In this document: positions 56,878 to 64,000 of the stretch, piece after piece
Layout: each line of letters starts with the position of its first letter
Position numbering within the stretch: position 1 is the stretch's first letter
Assembly: GCF_900100155.1 (NCBI RefSeq)
Contig: NZ_FMTP01000002.1
Span: 1 to 64,000 of the forward strand
Direction: 5' to 3'
Origin: Ancylobacter rudongensis
GTDB taxonomy: Bacteria > Pseudomonadota > Alphaproteobacteria > Rhizobiales > Xanthobacteraceae
DNA length: 64,000 bases
Position numbers and translations under genes: made by a program
The notes under the pieces: model-generated
Told to the model about the DNA's origin: nothing
Seen by the model: only the letters and a program-made list of their open reading frames with translations
The model's database searches: none

Positions 56878-56922
56878 GCCCCGGACAAGCGGCGCGCGGC
56901 GCCGTGCCGATCCGGGGCCCAG
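56878..56922. repeat. CCGGA-type dispersed palindrome between cbbL and cbbS
   Basis: CCCCGGACAAGCGGCG and CGATCCGGGGCCC enclose a GC-rich core, the same family as at 8122 and 10911. It lies inside the RuBisCO gene pair, which is unusual because cbbL and cbbS are normally tightly spaced. Confidence 0.7.
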
Positions 56923-57042
56923 GAGAAAATTCGCGAAGCGTCAAAGGCTTTCAGCCGGAAGCGGTGGTGCCTTCGGCAGGTTCTGGCGCGGGGTCCCGGA
57001 TCGCCTTCCGCTCGCGCTTCAGGCGTCCGGGACACGGCCTCG

Positions 57043-58602
<1,560 letters not shown>

Positions 58603-59688
58603 TTACTCCGCCGCTGCCCGGGCGCCGCCGATCACCGGATCGAGGCTGCCGGAGGCGTAGCGCTTGGCCATGGCGGCCAGCGGCAGGACCTTGATCTGCG
58701 CGGCGTGGCCGGCCGTGCCGAACTGTTCGAAGCGCTCGCGGCAGAGGTCGCGCATCGCGTCCATGGCGGGTTTCAGGAATTTGCGCGGGTCGAATTCGGA
58801 CAGGTTGCCCTGCCCCACCTTGCGGAACTGCGCGGTCATGGCGAGGCGGCAATCGGTGTCGATATTGACCTTGCGCACCCCGTGCCGGATGCCGCGCACG
58901 ATCTCCTCCACCGGCACGCCCCAGGTCTGCGGCATCTGCCCGCCCGAGGCGTTGAACAGATCCTGCAGCGCCTGCGGCACCGAGGAGGAGCCGTGCATCA
59001 CCAGATGCACGTTGGGCAGCCGGCGGTGGATCTCCTCGATGATGTTCATGGCGAGGATGTCGCCATCCGGCTGGCGCGAGAACTTGTAGGCGCCGTGCGA
59101 CGTGCCCATGGCGATGGCGAGCGCGTCGACCTTGGTACGGGCGACGAAGTCCACCGCCTGGTCGGGGTCGGTCAGCAGCTGGTCGTGGCTGAGCTGCCCT
59201 TCGGCGCCATGGCCGTCTTCCTGCTCGCCGGCCCCGCTTTCCAGCGAGCCGAGCACGCCCAGCTCGCCTTCCACCGAAGCGCCAACCCAGTGGGCGGCAT
59301 CGACCACGCGGCGGGTGATGGCGACGTTGTAGTCGTAATCCGCCGGGGTCTTGGCGTCCTCCCTCAGCGAGCCATCCATCATGACGGAGGTGAAGCCGTG
59401 CTGGATGGCGGAGAGGCAGGTGGCTTCGTTGTTGCCGTGGTCCTGGTGCATGCAGATCGGGATCGCCGGATACATCTCGGTCAGCGCGTCGATCATGCGC
59501 GAGAGCATGATGTCGCCGGCATAGGAGCGGGCGCCGCGGCTGGCCTGCATGATCACAGGCGCGTCGACGGCCTGCGCCGCCTCCATGATCGCGATGCCCT
59601 GCTCCATATTGTTGATGTTGAAGGCCGGCACGCCGTAATTGTGCTCGGCGGCGTGGTCGAGAAGCTGTCGAAGGGTGATGCGGGCCAT
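58603..59688 (-). CDS. cbbA: class II fructose-bisphosphate aldolase
   Basis: The 361-residue zinc enzyme has [16 protein letters not shown] (Zn His and catalytic Asp), [17 protein letters not shown] and MHGSSSVPQ. It joins glyceraldehyde 3-phosphate and dihydroxyacetone phosphate to FBP, and erythrose 4-phosphate to sedoheptulose bisphosphate, in the Calvin cycle. It starts 16 bp after cbbT. Confidence 0.96.
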   Translation of the reverse strand: MARITLRQLLDHAAEHNYGVPAFNINNMEQGIAIMEAAQAVDAPVIMQASRGARSYAGDIMLSRMIDALTEMYPAIPICMHQDHGNNEATCLSAIQHGFTSVMMDGSLREDAKTPADYDYNVAITRRVVDAAHWVGASVEGELGVLGSLESGAGEQEDGHGAEGQLSHDQLLTDPDQAVDFVARTKVDALAIAMGTSHGAYKFSRQPDGDILAMNIIEEIHRRLPNVHLVMHGSSSVPQALQDLFNASGGQMPQTWGVPVEEIVRGIRHGVRKVNIDTDCRLAMTAQFRKVGQGNLSEFDPRKFLKPAMDAMRDLCRERFEQFGTAGHAAQIKVLPLAAMAKRYASGSLDPVIGGARAAAE

Positions 59689-59704
59689 TGGCTCTTCCTC
59701 TGGC

Positions 59705-61726
59705 TCAGGCGCAGGTCAGGAGGTCGCAGGTCGCGTCGACCACTGCCTCCGGGGTGATGTTGAAGTGGCGGTAGAGCTCGCCCGCCGGGCCGGAGGCGCC
59801 GAAGCCCTCCATGCCGACAAAGCGTCCGCGCTCGCCGATCCAGCGGTCCCAGCCAAGCCGGGCGGCGGCCTCGATGGCGACGCGCGGGGCGGTGCCGAGC
59901 ACGGCGCGGCGGTACTCATGGCTCTGGCGCTCGAAAAGCTCCCAGCACGGCATGGAGACGACGGCGGCATCGACACCGCGCTCGGCCAGCAGATCCGCCC
60001 CCTTGAAGGCGATCTCAACTTCCGAGCCGGTGGCGAGCAGCGTCACGTCGCGCCGGCGCTTGGGCTTGCGAGCGACATAGGCGCCGTAGCCGGTGAGGTT
60101 CTCCTCACTGTGCTCGGTGCGGAAGGTCGGCAGGTTCTGCCGCGAAAGCGCCAGCACCGAGGGCGTGCCCTCCGCATGCAAAGCGAGCTGCCAGGCTTCC
60201 AGCGTCTCCACCGCGTCGGCCGGGCGGAACACATAGAGGTTCGGCGTCGCCCGCAGCATGGCGAGATGTTCGACCGGCTGATGCGTCGGCCCATCCTCTC
60301 CGAGGCCGATGGAATCGTGCGTCAGCACATAGACGACGCGCTGGCCCATCAGCGCCGAGAGCCGCATGCCGCCTCGGGCATAGTCCGAGAACACCATGAA
60401 GGTGCCGCCATAGGGGATCGAGCCGCGATGCAGCGCGAGGCCGTTCATGACAGCCGCCATGGCGTGCTCGCGGATGCCGTAATGGATGTAGCGGCCGGCA
60501 TAATTGCCCGGCGTGACCGACTCCATGCCCTTGGTGAGGGTGAGGTTGGAATGGGTGAGGTCCGCCGAGCCGCCCACCGTGAGGTCGGTCGCCCGGTTGA
60601 TGACGCCGAGCGCCATTTCCGAGGCCTTGCGGGTCGCCACCTTCGGCGCGGTCAGCGACAGCTCGCGCTTGTAGGCGGTGAGCTTCTCGTCGAAGTCGGC
60701 CGGAAGGTCGCCCTCCATCGCCGCTTCGAAATCGGCGCGGCGGCCGGAGGCGGAAAGCCGCTTCTCCCAGGCGTCGCGGGCCTTGGCGCCGGCCTCGGCG
60801 ATATCCGCCCAGGCCGTCCGCACGCTGTCCGGCACCTCGAAGGGCGGATGGTTCCAGCCGAGCGCCGCCCGCGCGCCTTCGATCTCGGTGGCGCCGAGCG
60901 GGGCGCCGTGCACGGCTTCCGTGCCGGCCTTGGTCGGGGCGCCGTAGCCGATGGTGGTGCGGCAGGCGATCAGCACCGGCTTGTCGCTGCTGCGCGCCTC
61001 ACTGAGCGCGTCGATCAGAGCGTGATGGGCGTGGCCGTCGACCCGCATCACCTTCCAGCCCGAGGCGGCGAAGCGGGCGAGCTGGTCGGTGGAGGTGGAG
61101 AGCGAGGTCTTGCCGTCGATGGAGATGCCGTTGTCGTCCCACAGCACGATCAGCTTGGCGAGCTTGAGGTGCCCGGCGAGATCGATCGCCTCGTGGCTGA
61201 TGCCCTCCATCAGGCAGCCATCGCCGGCGATGACATAGGTGTGGTGGTCGACCAGCTCGTCGCCGAAGCGGGCGTTCAGCATCCGCTCGGCCAGCGCCAG
61301 GCCGACCGCCGTGGTCAACCCCTGCCCCAGCGGGCCGGTAGTGGTTTCGACGCCGAGCGTGTGGCCGTGCTCGGGATGGCCGGCGGTGATGGCGCCGAGC
61401 TGGCGGAAGTTCCTGAGCTGGTCGGTGCCCATGTCGGCATAGCCGAGCAGATGGTTGATGGCATAGAGCAGCATCGAGCCGTGGCCGGCGGAGAGAATGA
61501 AGCGGTCGCGGTCCGGCCAGTCGGGGCGGCGCGGGTCGATCTTCATGAAGCGCGAGAACAGGGCAGTGGCGACATCGGCCATGCCCATCGGCATGCCGGG
61601 ATGGCCTGACTTGGCCTGTTCCACCGCGTCCATCGCCAGCGCCCGCAGGGCGTTCGCCATGTCGTCATGAGGGATGTCGGCAGGGTCCCGGTGGGGACGC
61701 AGCGCCGCAGAGTGGCTGGTCAACAT
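59705..61726 (-). CDS. cbbT: transketolase
   Basis: The 673-residue enzyme has the thiamine diphosphate motif [31 protein letters not shown] at the front and [19 protein letters not shown] in the pyrimidine domain. It transfers two-carbon units to regenerate ribulose bisphosphate. I chose the ATG at 61726 ([15 protein letters not shown]); the longer frame runs into cbbP. It is 14 bp after cbbP. Confidence 0.96.
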   Translation of the reverse strand: MLTSHSAALRPHRDPADIPHDDMANALRALAMDAVEQAKSGHPGMPMGMADVATALFSRFMKIDPRRPDWPDRDRFILSAGHGSMLLYAINHLLGYADMGTDQLRNFRQLGAITAGHPEHGHTLGVETTTGPLGQGLTTAVGLALAERMLNARFGDELVDHHTYVIAGDGCLMEGISHEAIDLAGHLKLAKLIVLWDDNGISIDGKTSLSTSTDQLARFAASGWKVMRVDGHAHHALIDALSEARSSDKPVLIACRTTIGYGAPTKAGTEAVHGAPLGATEIEGARAALGWNHPPFEVPDSVRTAWADIAEAGAKARDAWEKRLSASGRRADFEAAMEGDLPADFDEKLTAYKRELSLTAPKVATRKASEMALGVINRATDLTVGGSADLTHSNLTLTKGMESVTPGNYAGRYIHYGIREHAMAAVMNGLALHRGSIPYGGTFMVFSDYARGGMRLSALMGQRVVYVLTHDSIGLGEDGPTHQPVEHLAMLRATPNLYVFRPADAVETLEAWQLALHAEGTPSVLALSRQNLPTFRTEHSEENLTGYGAYVARKPKRRRDVTLLATGSEVEIAFKGADLLAERGVDAAVVSMPCWELFERQSHEYRRAVLGTAPRVAIEAAARLGWDRWIGERGRFVGMEGFGASGPAGELYRHFNITPEAVVDATCDLLTCA

Positions 61727-61740
61727 GCTGTCCTCCCGTT

Positions 61741-62616
61741 TCACGCGGCGCGCCGCTTCTTCTCGACGAGGTTGAGGATCATCGGCGTCAGGATGAGCTG
61801 CATCGCGATGTCGAGCTTGCCGCCGGGGATCACGATGGAATTGGCGCGGCTCATCCAGGAGCCCTGGATCATCGAGAGCAGGTAGGGGAAATCGATGCCG
61901 CGCGGGCTCTTGAACCGGATGACGACGATCGATTCGTCCGCCGTGGGGATCCACCGGGCGATGAACGGGTTCGAGGTGTCCACCGTCGGCACGCGCTGGA
62001 AGTTGATGTCGGTGTGGGTGAACTGCGGGCAGATGTAGTTCACGTAGTCCGGCATGCGGCGCAGGATGGTGTCGGTCACCGCCTCGGTCGAATAGCCGCG
62101 ATGGGAACGGTCGCGGTGGATCTTCTGGATCCATTCGAGGTTAATGACCGGCACCACGCCGATCTTGAGGTCGGCATAGCGGGCGACGTCGATATTGCCG
62201 CTCGCCACCGCCCCGTGCAGTCCTTCGTAGAACAGCAGGTCGGTCGGGGTCGGGATCGGCTCCCAAGGCGTGAAGGTGCCGGGCGCGCCGCCATATTCGG
62301 CCGCTTCCTTGTCGTCATGGACATAGTGGCGGTACTTGCCGGTGCCGGTCTGCGAATAGGAGCGGAACGTCTCCTCCAGCTCCTCGAACAGGTTCGAATC
62401 CGGCCCGAAGTGGCTGTAGTGATGGTTGCCGCGCGAGGCTTCCTCCGACATGACGCGCTTCATCTCGGCGCGGTCATAGCGGTGATAGGCGTCGCCCTCG
62501 ATATAGGCGGCGAGCACGTCCTCGCGGCGGAAGATCTGCTCGAAGATGCGCCGCACAGAGGTGGTGCCAGCGCCGGACGAGCCGGTGACGGAGATGATGG
62601 GATGATGGATCGACAT
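61741..62616 (-). CDS. cbbP: phosphoribulokinase
   Basis: The 291-residue proteobacterial-type kinase has the P-loop [16 protein letters not shown] and [16 protein letters not shown]. It phosphorylates ribulose 5-phosphate to make the RuBisCO substrate. I chose the ATG at 62616 ([12 protein letters not shown]); 13 bp separate it from cbbF. Confidence 0.97.
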   Translation of the reverse strand: MSIHHPIISVTGSSGAGTTSVRRIFEQIFRREDVLAAYIEGDAYHRYDRAEMKRVMSEEASRGNHHYSHFGPDSNLFEELEETFRSYSQTGTGKYRHYVHDDKEAAEYGGAPGTFTPWEPIPTPTDLLFYEGLHGAVASGNIDVARYADLKIGVVPVINLEWIQKIHRDRSHRGYSTEAVTDTILRRMPDYVNYICPQFTHTDINFQRVPTVDTSNPFIARWIPTADESIVVIRFKSPRGIDFPYLLSMIQGSWMSRANSIVIPGGKLDIAMQLILTPMILNLVEKKRRAA

Positions 62617-62629
62617 GGGTCCTCTTCCC

Positions 62630-63655
62630 TCAGGCGCGCAGCAGGCCGCGGCGGCCGAACAGGGGCGAGCGCTCCGGCATGGCGGCGGCGTCGCAGTGGT
62701 AGCGGGCAATGCGTTCGACCTCGGCGCGCGAGCCGAACACCAGCGGCACGCGCTGGTGCAGGCTCAACGGAACCAGATCGAGGATCGGCAGGCGTCCGTC
62801 GGTGGCGCCGCCCTGCGCCTGTTCCATCAGGAAGGCGACGGGGTTGGCCTCGTAGACCAGCCGCAGGCGGCCCTGGCCGTAGCCGCGGCGGGCGTCGCCG
62901 GGATAGAGATAGACCCCGCCGCGCACCAGGATGCGGAACACATCCGCCACCATGGACGCGACCCAGCGGGTGTTGAAATCCTTGCCCCTCGGCCCGTCGG
63001 CCCCGGCCAGGCAATCCTCGACATAGCAGCGGATCGCCACGTCCCAATGGCGCAGATTGGAAGCGTTGATGGCGTATTCGGCCGTTTCCGGCAGCACCAG
63101 CGCCCGCTCCTCGGCGAGCAGGAAGGCACCGCTGGCACGGTCGAGAATGAAAATCTGCGTGCCGATGCCCACCGTCAGCACCAGCGCGGTCTGCGGGCCG
63201 TAGAGCAGGAAGCCGGCGGCGAGCTGCGCCCGTCCCGGCTGCAGCAGCGAATCGGCGCCGACATAGGGCAGGATCGAGAAGATCGTCCCGACCGTGGCGT
63301 TGCTGTCGATATTGGACGAGCCGTCCAGCGGATCGACCGCCACCGCCAGCGTGCCGGCGGCGTCCAGCAGCACCGCCTCATCGGCTTCCTCGGAGCCGAA
63401 AAGGGCGACCGGCGCGCCCGCCAGCGCGTCGCGGACCAGATCGTCGGCGATCAGGTCGAGTTCCTTCTGGCTATCACCATCGGCGTGATAGCCGCGCACG
63501 GTGGCGAGCGGGCCGGCCAGCGGGCCGGCGGCAAGGAGCTCGGCGATCTTCATGCCGGCGCCGGCCAGAGCGAGCACGGCGTCGGCGACGTCGCGACGCA
63601 GGGCGTCGGCCTGTGACCACCCCTCAAGGTGGTCCTGCAATGTCGGGCGTGTCAT
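62630..63655 (-). CDS. cbbF: class I fructose-1,6-bisphosphatase
   Basis: The 341-residue phosphatase has the metal/phosphate motif AVDPLDGSSNID and GSEEADEAVLLD. It removes phosphate from FBP and sedoheptulose bisphosphate in the cycle. It is the first gene of the operon, 181 bp from the divergent cbbR, so its upstream region holds the operon promoter. Confidence 0.96.
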   Translation of the reverse strand: MTRPTLQDHLEGWSQADALRRDVADAVLALAGAGMKIAELLAAGPLAGPLATVRGYHADGDSQKELDLIADDLVRDALAGAPVALFGSEEADEAVLLDAAGTLAVAVDPLDGSSNIDSNATVGTIFSILPYVGADSLLQPGRAQLAAGFLLYGPQTALVLTVGIGTQIFILDRASGAFLLAEERALVLPETAEYAINASNLRHWDVAIRCYVEDCLAGADGPRGKDFNTRWVASMVADVFRILVRGGVYLYPGDARRGYGQGRLRLVYEANPVAFLMEQAQGGATDGRLPILDLVPLSLHQRVPLVFGSRAEVERIARYHCDAAAMPERSPLFGRRGLLRA

Positions 63656-63810
63656 GGCGTTCCCCAGTTATGTTCTTGTGGGCTTGAGCCCTTTGGCGTG
63701 TCGTTTCCGTGTGCCTTCGAGCGGGGACCCGAAGCGGCGGACGCCTTTTGTTGATCGCAGACTGCCTGAATTGCCGGCGTAAGGAAATTCGAATAATCTA
63801 ACCTATCGCT

Positions 63811-63823
63811 TCAATTTAGCTGA
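63811..63823. promoter_or_regulatory. candidate CbbR binding site
   Basis: TCAATTTAGCTGA fits TNA-N7-TNA (and T-N11-A), the pattern reported for CbbR in Xanthobacter. The flanking bases extend it to an inverted repeat TTCA-N7-TGAA. It lies 13 bp before cbbR in the AT-rich cbbR-cbbF gap, placed for autoregulation; further weaker half-sites may exist upstream. Confidence 0.7.
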
Positions 63824-63836
63824 AATGTAATGTTCC

Positions 63837-64000
63837 ATGCGTAATGCCACGCTCAAGCAGCTGCGGGCCGTCGCCGCCATCGTCGAGACGGGCAGCGTCA
63901 CCGGCGCCGCCAAGAAGCTGAACGTCACCCCGCCGGCGGTGACGATGCAGGTGCAATTGCTCGAACAGCATCTGGGGCTGCCGCTGCTCGACCGCGCCGG
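63837..64000 (+). CDS. cbbR: LysR-family cbb operon regulator CbbR, N-terminus only
   Basis: The first 54 residues are visible before the window ends: MRNATLKQLRAVAAIVETGS, then VTGAAKKLNVTPPAVTMQVQ, a typical LysR helix-turn-helix. Its place divergent from cbbFPTALSXE identifies it as CbbR, the activator that senses NADPH or sugar phosphates. The ATG at 63837 is the only good start; the effector domain lies outside the window. Confidence 0.9.
   Translation, partial: MRNATLKQLRAVAAIVETGSVTGAAKKLNVTPPAVTMQVQLLEQHLGLPLLDRA

Overview
The window is high-GC DNA with the gene content and order of an alphaproteobacterium of the order Hyphomicrobiales, most like the Xanthobacteraceae (Xanthobacter, Ancylobacter, Starkeya). 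The main reasons are a red-type (form IC) RuBisCO operon in the order cbbFPTALSXE divergent from cbbR, a soxBDAG-like/glxBCD/glnT-like methylated-amine cluster, a pccR-pccBA-mutAB propionyl-CoA module, and many dispersed palindromic intergenic repeats. The species is inferred from gene content only.

Layout. 1-341: right end of an IS3-type element (orfA only; the rest lies outside the window) that interrupts matB. 831-6452: a secreted GH5 glycosidase, an exported Acg-like nitroreductase, a GntP permease and a secreted GH1 beta-glucosidase. 6586-8081: an acyl carrier protein/ketosynthase pair. 8407-16774: a LysR regulator divergent from a four-subunit sarcosine oxidase/N-methylglutamate dehydrogenase operon, then purU and folD. 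16824-17524: a Fic/Doc module with an unfamiliar partner. 17533-24338: soluble transhydrogenase divergent from an XRE-cupin regulator, then glxBCD (mgsABC-like) and a type III glutamine synthetase (gmaS-like). Together the 8.4-24.3 kb block can be read as a complete N-methylglutamate pathway for methylamine or sarcosine oxidation, with C1-folate handling.

24361-26786: a gene-sparse stretch holding four paralogous 53-residue peptides around a sulfotransferase-like gene. The peptides share a core (KPAWRTPVCRLVPLP-type), have variable N- and C-terminal parts, all end in Ser, and all have a TTGA(C/T)G element 57-61 bp upstream of the ATG. They look like precursors of an uncharacterised RiPP or peptide signal and are the most novel item here. 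The fourth copy lies between a fragment of the 3' end of pccR and the intact pccR, so it sits in a local duplication or insertion.

26787-36693: pccR, pccB, pccA, mutA, a small secreted protein and mutB. 37004-40825: a GntR regulator with a perfect 12-bp palindromic operator and a polar amino acid ABC transporter. 40827-47316: a LysR regulator divergent from a catalytically dead-looking alpha/beta hydrolase and an RND pump. 47466-54422: a 2Fe-2S ferredoxin-like protein, a FUSC/HlyD exporter pair, a large MscS channel, DedA and a SPOR-like membrane protein. 54450-63655: the Calvin-cycle operon cbbFPTALSXE on the minus strand. 63837-64000: the 5' end of cbbR.

The cell is thus equipped to oxidise methylated amines to C1 units and to fix CO2 by the Calvin cycle, which fits autotrophic methylotrophy, with propionyl-CoA/methylmalonyl-CoA enzymes for C3 flux. 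No tRNA, rRNA or CRISPR array was recognised.
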